From: DASXBA01 sp046729895
GTDB taxonomy: Bacteria; Actinomycetota; Thermoleophilia; Solirubrobacterales; Thermoleophilaceae
DNA length: 27,099 nucleotides
Direction: 5' to 3'
Assembly (NCBI GenBank): GCA_046729895.1
Contig: JBKPHP010000223.1
Coordinates: 1 to 27,099, forward strand
Every line of letters begins with the position of its first letter. The first letter of the stretch is position 1. Positions 1-7,716 of this stretch are shown one piece after another. The translations under genes and the position numbers were made by a program. Below the pieces are notes generated by a model. The model worked only from the letters and a program-made list of their open reading frames with translations, ran no database searches and had not been told where the DNA came from.

Positions 1-1
1 C

Positions 2-1651
2 CGCAAGTACCTGGAGCGCGACTCGGCGCTCGAGCGGCGCTTCCAGCAGATCCGCGTCGACCAGCCCACCACTGAGGAGACCGTCCAGATCCTCAAGGGC
101 CTGCGCGACCGCTACGAGACCCACCACCGCGTCGGCATCACCGACGAGGGGCTCGACGCGGCCGCCGAGCTGGCCGACCGCTACATCTCCGACCGCTTCC
201 TGCCGGATAAGGCGATCGACCTGGTCGACGAGGCCGCCTCGCGGGCCCGCATCAAGTCGATGACCGCGCCTCCGGTCTACCGCGACCTCGAGGAGGAGAT
301 CGAGACCACGCGGCGCGACAAGGAGGCCGCGATCGAGGCGCAGGAATTCGAGAAGGCCGCCAACCTGCGCGACAAGGAGCGGCAGCTCACCAACAAGAAG
401 CGAGAGCTGGAAGAGCAGTGGCGGTCGGGCGAGAGCGGGGAGCGTCCCCAGATCGGCGAGGAGGAGATAGCCGACATCGTCTCCATGTGGACCGGCATCC
501 CGGTCTTCAAGCTCACCGAGGCCGAGACCCAGAAGCTCATGCGGATGGAGGACGAGCTGCACAAGCGCGTCATCGGGCAGGACGCGGCGATCGAGGCCGT
601 GTCGAAGGCGATCCGCCGCTCGCGCGCCGGCCTCAAGGACCCCAAGCGCCCCACCGGCTCGTTCATCTTCCTCGGCCCGTCGGGCGTGGGGAAGACCGAG
701 CTCGCGCGGACGCTCGCGGAGTTCCTCTTCGGCGACGAGGAGGCCATGGTGCGGATCGACATGTCCGAGTACATGGAGAAGCACTCGGTCTCGCGGCTCG
801 TCGGCTCGCCGCGCGGCTACATCGGCTACGACGAGGGCGGCCAGCTCACCGAGGCGGTACGGCGCAAGCCCTACAGCGTGCTCCTGCTCGACGAGATCGA
901 GAAGGCACATCCCGACGTGTTCAACATCCTGCTGCAGATCCTCGAGGACGGCCGGCTCACGGACGCCCAGGGCCGCACCGTGGACTTCCGCAACTCGATC
1001 GTGATCATGACCTCGAACATCGGCGCCTCCGAGATTGCCAAGAACACCGGCATCGGGTTCACGGTGGGGGACGAGACCGGCATCACCTACGAGGACATGA
1101 AGAACCGGATCATGGGTGAGCTCAAGAAGGTCTTCCGGCCCGAGTTCCTCAACCGGATCGACGAGGTGATCGTCTTCCACAAGCTGACCCGGGAGGAGAT
1201 CACGGAGATCGTGGAGCTCCTCCTCAAGCGGATCCGCGAGTCACTGGCCGAGCGCGAGCTCTCGCTCAACCTGGCGCCCTCGGCCGCGGACCTGCTTGTC
1301 GAGAAGGGCTGGGACCCGGCCATGGGCGCCCGCCCGCTGCGCCGGGCGATCCAGCGCTACGTCGAGGACCCGCTCGCCGACGAGGTCCTCGCGCAGAACA
1401 TGGAGCCGGGCTCCACCGTCGAGGTCGAGCGCGACGACGAAGCCGAGGACGGCGGCGTGAAGATCGCGGTCACCAAGCCGCGCAAGCGCGAGGCGGTCGG
1501 CGTGGGCGCCAAGGGCGGCGACAAGCCGGAGCTCGAGGGCGGGGAAGACCGCCCCGAGGAACCCGGTCGCGACCTGCCGGACGAGCCCGAGGTCCTGCCC
1601 GACGTGCCCGACGCCCCACCCCCGCCCGAGGGCGAGCAGCAGTCCAGCTAG
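2..1651 (+). CDS. clpC: ATP-dependent Clp protease ATP-binding subunit ClpC (5'-truncated by window edge)
   Basis: ClpC is a AAA+ unfoldase that threads substrates into the ClpP peptidase in the cytoplasm. Frame 2 is open from the first base, so only the last 549 residues are visible. In order they hold the end of the first AAA+ module, the UVR-like middle coiled coil (about residues 95-130 of the visible part), a linker, then the second AAA+ module with Walker A GPSGVGKT (from visible residue 225), Walker B LLLDEIEKAH, and the C-terminal D2-small domain with the GARPLRRAIQ motif. The UVR middle domain separates ClpC from ClpB. The protein ends with an acidic, proline-rich tail of about 60 residues after the conserved domain. 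The gene heads the block that continues with radA and disA after two inserted minus-strand genes. Identity is secure; the N terminus lies outside the window. Confidence 0.96.
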   Translation, partial: RKYLERDSALERRFQQIRVDQPTTEETVQILKGLRDRYETHHRVGITDEGLDAAAELADRYISDRFLPDKAIDLVDEAASRARIKSMTAPPVYRDLEEEIETTRRDKEAAIEAQEFEKAANLRDKERQLTNKKRELEEQWRSGESGERPQIGEEEIADIVSMWTGIPVFKLTEAETQKLMRMEDELHKRVIGQDAAIEAVSKAIRRSRAGLKDPKRPTGSFIFLGPSGVGKTELARTLAEFLFGDEEAMVRIDMSEYMEKHSVSRLVGSPRGYIGYDEGGQLTEAVRRKPYSVLLLDEIEKAHPDVFNILLQILEDGRLTDAQGRTVDFRNSIVIMTSNIGASEIAKNTGIGFTVGDETGITYEDMKNRIMGELKKVFRPEFLNRIDEVIVFHKLTREEITEIVELLLKRIRESLAERELSLNLAPSAADLLVEKGWDPAMGARPLRRAIQRYVEDPLADEVLAQNMEPGSTVEVERDDEAEDGGVKIAVTKPRKREAVGVGAKGGDKPELEGGEDRPEEPGRDLPDEPEVLPDVPDAPPPPEGEQQSS

Positions 1652-1673
1652 CCGCCTTCAGCAGCGGGAAGCG

Positions 1674-2189
1674 CTAGGCGCTCTGCTCGGGAGGCGCCGG
1701 CTCGGCACTGCGGCCGCCCAGTCCCGTCTGGTCGGCGGCGTGCTCGCGCTGCGCCTCGTCGACGGCCGCCATCACCTTCTCCGGCTGGGCCACCCCCCTG
1801 AACGAGAAGTCGGAGTCGGTGGTGCCCGCGGTATCGAAGTCGACCGTGCCGACCTGGAGGACCCGCTCCAGGGGCGACTGCTCCGTGTTCACGTTCTGCA
1901 CCCGCTCGAGCCGCGTCTGCTGAACCTTGCGCGCGATGATTCCGCGACGGATGCGCAGCCGTTGATTGGTGATCGTGTAGGTGGTCGTGATCCGCTTGAT
2001 CAGCCCGATCAGGATCATCAGCGCCAGGACCACGAGAACGGCGACGACCACTACGCCGGCGCTGCTCACCAGGAGCGCGACGGCGGCGGCGAGGGCGGCG
2101 ATCAGCAGGCCCTTGACGTAGAAGCCGAGGATCGAGCGCCACGACGGGTGGCCCTCGAAGATGACGTGCTCGCCGGAACGCGTTTCCAC
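1674..2189 (-). CDS. PH domain-containing (bPH2/DUF304-like) membrane protein
   Basis: A 171-residue protein with a short N-terminal segment containing the EHVIFEGHPSW motif. Two closely spaced hydrophobic segments follow (about residues 20-65), then a soluble bacterial pleckstrin-homology domain with TYTITNQRLRIRRG and a C-terminal charged tail. This arrangement matches the DUF304/bPH2 family of small membrane proteins, whose biochemical role is not established. The start chosen is the GTG at 2187-2189, because the family motif begins a few residues later; the longer open frame upstream is alanine/glycine/arginine-rich and unlike protein. The gene runs in the same direction as the nuclease gene upstream and overlaps its 3' end by 88 bases, so the two may be co-transcribed. 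It converges with clpC. No clear Shine-Dalgarno is seen for the GTG. Confidence 0.85.
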   Translation of the reverse strand: METRSGEHVIFEGHPSWRSILGFYVKGLLIAALAAAVALLVSSAGVVVVAVLVVLALMILIGLIKRITTTYTITNQRLRIRRGIIARKVQQTRLERVQNVNTEQSPLERVLQVGTVDFDTAGTTDSDFSFRGVAQPEKVMAAVDEAQREHAADQTGLGGRSAEPAPPEQSA

Positions 2190-3832
2190 TGCGAGGAGGC
2201 TAGCCGCTGCGTCCAGCGCGCCACCGGCTCGGCGCCCGCGGCGGCGTCGAGGTCCAGCTGCGGCGGCTCGTGCTCCGCCAGCCAGCCCGCGACGATGCGG
2301 ACCTCGTCGACCGCGTCGGGGGCGAGTGGCACCGGCCCGCGGCGCGGCGTGCGGCGCAGCACCGCCTCCGTCCGCTCCACGAGCTCCTCGGTCGCCGGCA
2401 GCGGCCCCCAGTCGCACACTCTGCCGCGGACGACCCAGAAGGCGTCGAAGCGCTCCTTGACCGGGTGCCGAGCGAGCACGAGGCGGGGTCCCGACTGGGT
2501 CGCGCGCAGGACGCCCTCCAGCCTGTCGAGCACCCAGGCGAGCCGGTCGCGCCGTCGCAGCAGCCCGGCGGCGCGTTCGTAGCAGCGGGAATCGGCCGCC
2601 GCCCGCATGCGATCGTCCAGCATGGCCAGCAGGCGCTCACCACCGCCCGGCTCCTCGAACAAGCCGAGCGCCTCATCCAGCCGCCCCCGGTAGGCATTGG
2701 GATCGAGGTCGCCGAGGCAGGGGGACATGCAGCGACCCATCTGCCCGTAGATGGAGGGGTGCTCGCGCAGCTTGAGGTGGCGGCCGCAGCGCCTGAGCTG
2801 AAACAGGGAGTCGAGCTGGTCGGCGAGCTCCTCCGCCAGGGCCTTGCCGCCCAGCGGCCCGACGTTCAGCGCCAGCCCGGCAGCCGGCTCAGGGGCCACC
2901 TCCAGCACCGGATAGGGGATGTCGAGCCGCGCCCGCAGGTACACCCAGAGGTCCGTTCGCTTCAGCGCCCGGTTCCCGGACGGCCGCCAGCGCTTGATCA
3001 AGCGGTTCTCGAGCACGAGCGCGCCCAGCTCCGAGTTGGTAGGCCGGTAGTCCACGATCTCGGCGTGCTCCGTCCAGCCCGCCGGCGCGCAGAAGTGGGC
3101 ACTCGCTCGCGTGCGCAGCGACACCGACTTGCCGACGTACAGCGGCCTCCCCCGCTCGTCACGGAAGACGTAGACCCCGGGGTCGTCGGGCAGGCGCGAC
3201 AGGTCGGGACGCTCCTCCCGGGCCCGGCGCCGCGCCGGGTCGGCCCGCCGCGCACGGGGCCGCAGCAGCTCCGCGGCCTCGCCCACGGTGATCGCGTTGG
3301 CGCACAGCTTCGGAAACAGCGCGCAGAAGATCCGCGCGCAGGTGAGGGCGTCGGGCAGCGCCCGGTGCACCTCGTCGACCTCGATCCCGAGGCTCGCCGC
3401 CAGCGGGGAGAGGCCTCGCCTGGTGGCCAGCGGGGCGAAGCGACGTGCCAGCGCCACGGTGCAGAGGACGGGCGGGGCAGGCCACCGAAGACGGGCTCGC
3501 TCGAACCCCTGGCGCAGCACGTGCACGTCGAAGCGTGCGTTGTGGGCCACGAGAACCCTCCCCTCGAGGCGCTCGGCCAGTTCGGGCAGCACCTCCTCCA
3601 CGGGCGGGGCGGCGTCGACCATCCCCTGGGTGATTCCGGTCAAGCGCTCTATTCCGCGCGGGAGGGGGCGCTCCACCCGAACGAGGGAGTCCCAGCTCTC
3701 GTGCACCTCACCCCCACCGACGAGCGCTGCGCCCACCTCTGTCAACTCGCAGAGATCGCCTCCGAGGCCGTTGGTCTCGGTGTCCAGGGCCAGGTACTCG
3801 GCGCTCGCAAGGGGGTGTTCCGACAACTCCAC
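2102..3832 (-). CDS. DEDD exonuclease / GIY-YIG (UvrC-like) nuclease fusion
   Basis: A 576-residue DNA-processing enzyme. Residues about 10-175 are a DnaQ-type 3'-5' exonuclease: D17 and E19 in ALDTETNG, the VAHNARFD motif, and HRALPDA supplying the last His and Asp. Residues about 210-300 are a GIY-YIG endonuclease domain like the UvrC N terminus (GVYVF, PLYVGKS, a following Arg, and the LGALVLENRLIK glutamate). A UvrC-like cysteine segment follows (YGQMGRCMSPC). This matches the known actinobacterial 'DEDD exonuclease domain' proteins related to UvrC/Cho, presumed to act in nucleotide excision repair; the exact role is inferred. It starts with GTG, 70 bases from the divergent radA. The last 30 or so residues are low-complexity Ser/Arg encoded inside the start of the PH-domain gene, so the natural end may be shorter in relatives. 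Confidence 0.93.
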   Translation of the reverse strand: MELSEHPLASAEYLALDTETNGLGGDLCELTEVGAALVGGGEVHESWDSLVRVERPLPRGIERLTGITQGMVDAAPPVEEVLPELAERLEGRVLVAHNARFDVHVLRQGFERARLRWPAPPVLCTVALARRFAPLATRRGLSPLAASLGIEVDEVHRALPDALTCARIFCALFPKLCANAITVGEAAELLRPRARRADPARRRAREERPDLSRLPDDPGVYVFRDERGRPLYVGKSVSLRTRASAHFCAPAGWTEHAEIVDYRPTNSELGALVLENRLIKRWRPSGNRALKRTDLWVYLRARLDIPYPVLEVAPEPAAGLALNVGPLGGKALAEELADQLDSLFQLRRCGRHLKLREHPSIYGQMGRCMSPCLGDLDPNAYRGRLDEALGLFEEPGGGERLLAMLDDRMRAAADSRCYERAAGLLRRRDRLAWVLDRLEGVLRATQSGPRLVLARHPVKERFDAFWVVRGRVCDWGPLPATEELVERTEAVLRRTPRRGPVPLAPDAVDEVRIVAGWLAEHEPPQLDLDAAAGAEPVARWTQRLASSQWKRVPASTSSSRATRRGARSSASTSRAC

Positions 3833-3902
3833 ACCATGAAGCTCAGACCCCGGGTCGGACGGATGGGGAGAAATCGTCCACCGGTCGCCTTAGCTTTGAC
3901 GG

Positions 3903-5246
3903 ATGCCGCGCTCCACCACCGTCTTCGCCTGTTCCGCATGCGGGCACGAGAGCCCGAGGTGGCACGGGCGCTGCCCCGCCTGCGGCGAGTGGAACACGAT
4001 CGTGGAAGAGGCACGGGCCACTCCCGCCACGCGCCCGCGGAACGCGCCCGGCGCGCTGCGGCCGGTGCCGCTGGGCGAGGTCGAGGCGCCGGCGGTGGGC
4101 CGCCTCTCTACCGGCATAGGCGAGCTCGACCGGGTGCTCGGTGGTGGGCTGGTGGCCGGCTCGCTCGTGTTGATCGGGGGATCGCCGGGCATCGGCAAGT
4201 CCACGCTCACCAGCATGGCCCTCGGAAACCTCGCCGCGGCCGGCCGGCGGGTGCTCTACGTCTCCGGCGAGGAATCGGCGGCCCAGGTGCGGCTGCGTGC
4301 CGAGCGCCTGGGCGAGGCCGCACTTCGCGTGCCGGTCGTCGCGGACACGGACGCGGAGCGCGTGCTTGCCACGATCGAGGCGGAGCGGCCCGACACCTGC
4401 GTGGTCGACTCGATCCAGGTGCTCTACGACCCGGCTATACCCGGCTCGCCGGGATCGGTCGGTCAGGTCCGGGAGGTGGCGTCACGGCTGATGCGCGTCG
4501 CGAAGGAGCGTGGCGTGGCCGTGGTGCTGGTCGGGCACGTGACCAAGGAGGGCTCCCTGGCCGGACCGCGTGTCCTCGAGCACCTTGTGGACTGCGTGCT
4601 GAGCTTCGAGGGCGAGCGCGAGCGCACCTATCGCAGCCTGCGGGCGTTGAAGAACCGCTTCGGCTCGACCAACGAGACCGGCGTATTCGAGATGCGGGAG
4701 GACGGGCTGGCGGAGGTCGAGGACGCCTCTCGGCGCTTCGTCTCGGAGGCCGCGCGCGGGCCCGGGTCGGTGGTCCTTTGCGCGATGGAGGGCTCGCGGC
4801 CGCTCCTCGTGGAGGTGCAGGCGCTCGTGGCGCCCACCGAGCTGGTGCCGCCGCGGCGGGTGGCCAACGGGGTGGACCGCAACCGCCTGGCCCTGGTCCT
4901 GGCCGTGCTCGGCCGGCACGCAGGCGTGTCGCTCTCGTCGAGTGACGTGTTCGTGTCCCTGGCGGGCGGCGTACGGGTCGACGAGCCGGGCGCCGACCTG
5001 GCCGTCGCGCTGGCCGTGGCCTCTGCCGCGAAGGGGCTCGAGCCGGCGGCGCCCGACGGAGCGCCGCTGGCCGCCTTCGGGGAGCTTGGGCTCACGGGGG
5101 AGGTGCGCCACGTCGCCCATCTCGATCGACGCCTCGCCGAGGCGCATAAGTTCGGCCTCCGGGAGGTGGTCCACCCCGGGGCCATCGGCGGCCTCCAGGC
5201 CGCGCTTGCGGCCGGGTTGCGCGGGCGCCCGGCCAGGGCGGCCTGA
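3903..5246 (+). CDS. radA: DNA repair protein RadA (Sms)
   Basis: RadA is a RecA-related ATPase that promotes branch migration during recombinational repair. All domains are visible in 447 residues: an N-terminal C4 zinc finger (C10, C13, C24, C27); a RecA-like ATPase with Walker A GGSPGIGKST (K99) and Walker B region VVDSIQ; the family-specific KNRFG motif at 250-254; and a Lon-like C-terminal domain with ASAAKGLEP and LGLTGEVR. Length and motif order are normal for the family. It starts at ATG 3903, where the zinc-finger sequence begins almost at once. It is followed after 71 bases by disA, a pairing also found in Mycobacterium and Bacillus. In Bacillus, RadA and DisA are functionally linked at recombination intermediates. 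Confidence 0.97.
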   Translation: MPRSTTVFACSACGHESPRWHGRCPACGEWNTIVEEARATPATRPRNAPGALRPVPLGEVEAPAVGRLSTGIGELDRVLGGGLVAGSLVLIGGSPGIGKSTLTSMALGNLAAAGRRVLYVSGEESAAQVRLRAERLGEAALRVPVVADTDAERVLATIEAERPDTCVVDSIQVLYDPAIPGSPGSVGQVREVASRLMRVAKERGVAVVLVGHVTKEGSLAGPRVLEHLVDCVLSFEGERERTYRSLRALKNRFGSTNETGVFEMREDGLAEVEDASRRFVSEAARGPGSVVLCAMEGSRPLLVEVQALVAPTELVPPRRVANGVDRNRLALVLAVLGRHAGVSLSSSDVFVSLAGGVRVDEPGADLAVALAVASAAKGLEPAAPDGAPLAAFGELGLTGEVRHVAHLDRRLAEAHKFGLREVVHPGAIGGLQAALAAGLRGRPARAA

Positions 5247-5303
5247 TACGGCCAATCGGGCTTCCTAGAGCCTAAAAAGGCCGCGTATCCAGCGACCTTC
5301 GCG

Positions 5304-5309
5304 TATCAT
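5304..5309 (+). promoter_or_regulatory. possible -10 element for a leaderless disA transcript
   Basis: TATCAT fits the actinobacterial TANNNT -10 pattern and ends 8 bases before the disA ATG. No Shine-Dalgarno lies between the two. If used, transcription would begin at or very near the start codon and give a leaderless mRNA. No good -35 is visible, so this is a weak call. Confidence 0.3.
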
Positions 5310-5317
5310 CAGAGTCC

Positions 5318-6427
5318 ATGCCGTACGCCGGGGACGACGTCGCAGAGCTCGAGGCTCGGCAAGAACCCCGGCTGGTCCGGGCACTGGAGATGGTCGCTCC
5401 CGGCACGGCGATCCGGGAGGGTCTGGACAACATCGTGCAGGCCCAGACCGGTGCCCTGATCTGCATCGGCGAGTCGGAGGAGCTGAGCTTCCTGCTCTCG
5501 GGCGGGGTGAAGCTCGACGTCGACTACACCCCGGCGCTGCTCTACCAGCTCGCCAAGATGGACGGAGCCATCATCCTCTCCTCCAACGGCACCAAGGTCC
5601 TCTGGGCGAATGTGCAGCTGATGCCCGACCCGACGATCCTCTCGCTCGAAACCGGCACCCGGCACCGTACGGCGGAGCGCGTCTCGAAGCAGACCGACGC
5701 GCTCGTGATCGCCATCTCCCAGAGCCGGAGCGTCGTCAGCCTCTACCTGGACGGCGCCAAGTACATCCTCGAGGACATCCCGGTCGTGCTGGCGAAGGCG
5801 AACCAGGCCTTGGCCACGCTGGACAAGTACCGCTCGCGGCTGGACCAGGTCTCGACTCGTCTTACCGCGCTCGAGTTCGAGGGCGGAGTCACGCTCCACG
5901 ACGTGCTGACGGTGCTGCAGCGCTCCGAGCTCGTCACCCGCATGGCGGTCGAGATCGAGCGCTACATCGTCGAGCTCGGCGCCGAGGGCCGTCTCATCGA
6001 GATGCAGCTCGAGGAGACGATGGTCGGCGTGGCCGCCGACAAGTCGGCGCTGGTTCGCGACTACATCGTCGAGCCGTCCGAGGAGAGCTTCGCCATGGTG
6101 CTCGACTCGCTGGCCCGGCTGCCGCATCAAGACCTTCTGGACTTCGGTCGCCTGGCCGAGCTGCTCGGCTACGACCGTAAGCTGAACACCCTCGACCACG
6201 CCGTCTCGCCGCGGGGCTACCGCATCATGGGCCGCATTCCGCGCCTGCCCAGGCTGGTGGTCCAAAGCATCGTGGACGAGTTCAGCGGGCTGGACGAGAT
6301 CCTGGCCGCCTCAGACCCGGAGCTCGAGTCGGTCGACGGGGTCGGTGACATGCGGGCGAAGGACATCCGCGAGGGCCTTCGCCGCCTGCAGGAGATCAAC
6401 CTCGTGGACCGTTATCTGCAAACCTGA
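5318..6427 (+). CDS. disA: DNA integrity scanning diadenylate cyclase DisA
   Basis: DisA condenses two ATP into cyclic di-AMP and scans DNA for branched structures. The 369-residue protein has the full architecture: an N-terminal DAC domain with the catalytic DGA motif (82-84) and the RHRT motif (115-118), a central helical spine, and a C-terminal helix-hairpin-helix DNA-binding domain ending in GVGDMRAKDIREGLRRLQE. Length is normal. It starts at ATG 5318 without an obvious ribosome binding site; a TANNNT element sits just upstream. It lies between radA and carD, as part of the repair/stress section of the conserved block. It implies that the organism uses c-di-AMP as a second messenger; no receptor or phosphodiesterase is visible in the window. 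Confidence 0.97.
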   Translation: MPYAGDDVAELEARQEPRLVRALEMVAPGTAIREGLDNIVQAQTGALICIGESEELSFLLSGGVKLDVDYTPALLYQLAKMDGAIILSSNGTKVLWANVQLMPDPTILSLETGTRHRTAERVSKQTDALVIAISQSRSVVSLYLDGAKYILEDIPVVLAKANQALATLDKYRSRLDQVSTRLTALEFEGGVTLHDVLTVLQRSELVTRMAVEIERYIVELGAEGRLIEMQLEETMVGVAADKSALVRDYIVEPSEESFAMVLDSLARLPHQDLLDFGRLAELLGYDRKLNTLDHAVSPRGYRIMGRIPRLPRLVVQSIVDEFSGLDEILAASDPELESVDGVGDMRAKDIREGLRRLQEINLVDRYLQT

Positions 6428-6459
6428 ACGAGAACCGGCGTGCGCGCCGCTACGACACT

Positions 6460-6465
6460 AGGAGG
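6460..6465 (+). promoter_or_regulatory. strong Shine-Dalgarno that favours an ATT start for carD
   Basis: AGGAGG is a full anti-SD match. It lies 8 bases before an in-frame ATT at 6474, 20 bases before the GTG at 6486 and 23 bases before the ATG at 6489. Normal spacing (5-10 bases) therefore points to the ATT. Confidence 0.6.
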
Positions 6466-6473
6466 GACGCACC

Positions 6474-7052
6474 ATTAGCGACACGGTGATGGAGCCAGAC
6501 ACCGAGATGGACCTTGAGCTTGACCGCGAGCCCACCGTTTACAAGGTGGGCGATCACGTGGTCTACCCCCACCACGGGGCCGGCAAGGTCCTGAAGAAGG
6601 ACATGAAGGAGGTGCTCGGCGAGAAGCGCCAGTACCTCACGATCAAGATCCTCCACAACGACATGACAGTCATGGTCCCCTGCGAGAACGCCGATCGGGC
6701 GGGTCTGCGGCGCGTGATCGGGGAGGAAGCGGTGACGAAGGTGCTGTCCGTCCTCCGCGACGACGTGAGCCAGATGCCCAAGAACTGGAATCGGCGCTTC
6801 AAGCACAACCGGGAGAAGATCAAGACCGGCGACGTGTTCGAGCTGGCCGAGGTGGTGCGCAACCTCGCCATCAGGGAGACCGAGAAGGGCCTTTCCACGG
6901 GCGAGAAGCAGATGTACACGCGCGCCAAGAAGATCCTCGCCTCCGAGTTGATGTACGCGCTCGAGATGGAGGAGGACGAGGCGGAGGGGCACCTCGAGGA
7001 GCTGATCGCGGAGGCGCACGCCAGCCGCAACGGGGCCGTCGCCACCGCGTAG
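6474..7052 (+). CDS. carD: CarD family RNA polymerase-binding transcription regulator
   Basis: CarD binds the RNA polymerase beta subunit and stabilises open promoter complexes; it is essential in mycobacteria. The N-terminal Tudor-like RNAP-interacting domain is seen in VYKVGDHVVYPHHGAGKV, followed by the helical DNA-binding C-terminal domain containing the NWNRR motif with its wedge tryptophan, and ending near EEDEAEGHLEEL. The start is ambiguous. The AGGAGG at 6460-6465 is correctly spaced only for ATT at 6474 (192 aa, beginning M-S-D-T); GTG 6486 or ATG 6489 are the conventional alternatives. An AUU start is known for infC, where it serves regulation, so this may be real, or a base-call error for ATG. 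The gene lies 46 bases after disA and 16 bases before ispD, as in Mycobacterium. Confidence 0.95.
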   Translation: MSDTVMEPDTEMDLELDREPTVYKVGDHVVYPHHGAGKVLKKDMKEVLGEKRQYLTIKILHNDMTVMVPCENADRAGLRRVIGEEAVTKVLSVLRDDVSQMPKNWNRRFKHNREKIKTGDVFELAEVVRNLAIRETEKGLSTGEKQMYTRAKKILASELMYALEMEEDEAEGHLEELIAEAHASRNGAVATA

Positions 7053-7068
7053 GGGCCCGACGCGAGCG

Positions 7069-7716
7069 GTGTCCGTCGTCGGCATCATCGCCGCCGGCGG
7101 CAGCGGCGAACGCCTTGGAGCGGAGCGGCCCAAGGCGTTCGTCGTCATCGGGCGGCGGCCGATGGTGGAATGGAGTGTTGAGGCGCTTCGCGATGCTTGT
7201 GATCGCGTTGTCGTTGCTGCTCCGCCCGGGTTGGCGGCTGGCAGCTGGCAGCTGGCAGAGCTTGTGGCTGGGGGGGACTCGCGCTCCGCTTCGGTCCGCA
7301 ATGGCGTGCTCGCGGCTCCTGAGGCCTCGGTCTACGTCGTCCACGATGCCGCTCGGCCGGTCGTGACTCCTGAGCTCGTTCAGCGCTGCGTTGCCGCTCT
7401 GGAACCGGGGGTCGATGGCGCTGTTGCTGCCGCTCGGATGACCGACACGGTCAAGGAGGCGGCTTCGGATGGCCGGGTGCTGCGTACGCTCGATCGGTCG
7501 GCGATGTGGCGGATCCAGACGCCGCAGGTCTTCCGCGGGGAGATTCTTCGGCGCGCCCTGGAGCGCGACCCGGCGGCGCTCGCCGCGGCCACCGATGACG
7601 CCTCCTTGGTCGAGGAGATCGGTGGGACGGTGCGGGTCGTCGAGGCGCCGCCCGAGAACATCAAGGTCACGAGCAAGTCGGACCTCCTCGTGGCGGAGGC
7701 GCTGCTGGCTGGCTGA
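7069..7716 (+). CDS. ispD: 2-C-methyl-D-erythritol 4-phosphate cytidylyltransferase
   Basis: IspD transfers CMP from CTP to MEP, the third step of the non-mevalonate isoprenoid pathway. The 215 residues show the nucleotidyltransferase signature AAGGSGERLG (8-17) followed by PKAF with K22, the VHDAARP motif, and RIQTPQVF near the C-terminal third. Length is slightly below the usual 225-235. The start is GTG at 7069, because the signature begins at residue 7. Its stop overlaps the next gene's ATG (TGATG), and ispF lies one gene on, so the two MEP-pathway enzymes are co-expressed. From about 7162 to 7480 roughly a third of codons end in A or T, unlike the neighbouring genes, and the stretch contains three perfect copies of a 7-mer. 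Confidence 0.95.
   Translation: MSVVGIIAAGGSGERLGAERPKAFVVIGRRPMVEWSVEALRDACDRVVVAAPPGLAAGSWQLAELVAGGDSRSASVRNGVLAAPEASVYVVHDAARPVVTPELVQRCVAALEPGVDGAVAAARMTDTVKEAASDGRVLRTLDRSAMWRIQTPQVFRGEILRRALERDPAALAAATDDASLVEEIGGTVRVVEAPPENIKVTSKSDLLVAEALLAG
7238..7258 (+). repeat. three perfect tandem copies of CTGGCAG inside ispD
   Basis: The 7-mer CTGGCAG occurs three times head to tail (21 bases, seven codons), so the reading frame is kept. It encodes a variable loop of IspD around AGSWQLAE. It may be a small slippage expansion. Confidence 0.8.

Noticed and set aside
1652..1673. Terminator between the convergent clpC and PH-domain genes
   Set aside because: The 22-base gap holds no stable hairpin followed by a T-tract on either strand.
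2270..4945. Very long plus-strand open frame (891 codons) opposite the nuclease gene and across radA
   Set aside because: It is the antisense or shifted shadow of two well-supported genes in GC-rich DNA. Its translation has no recognisable domain and is Arg/Gly/Ala-rich.
5309..6265. 318-codon minus-strand frame opposite disA
   Set aside because: It mirrors DisA codons. No start signal or domain is seen, while DisA motifs on the plus strand are complete.
7238..7258. Short tandem repeat considered as a CRISPR or regulatory repeat
   Set aside because: It has only three 7-base copies, with no spacers, inside a coding sequence, so it is a simple in-frame repeat.
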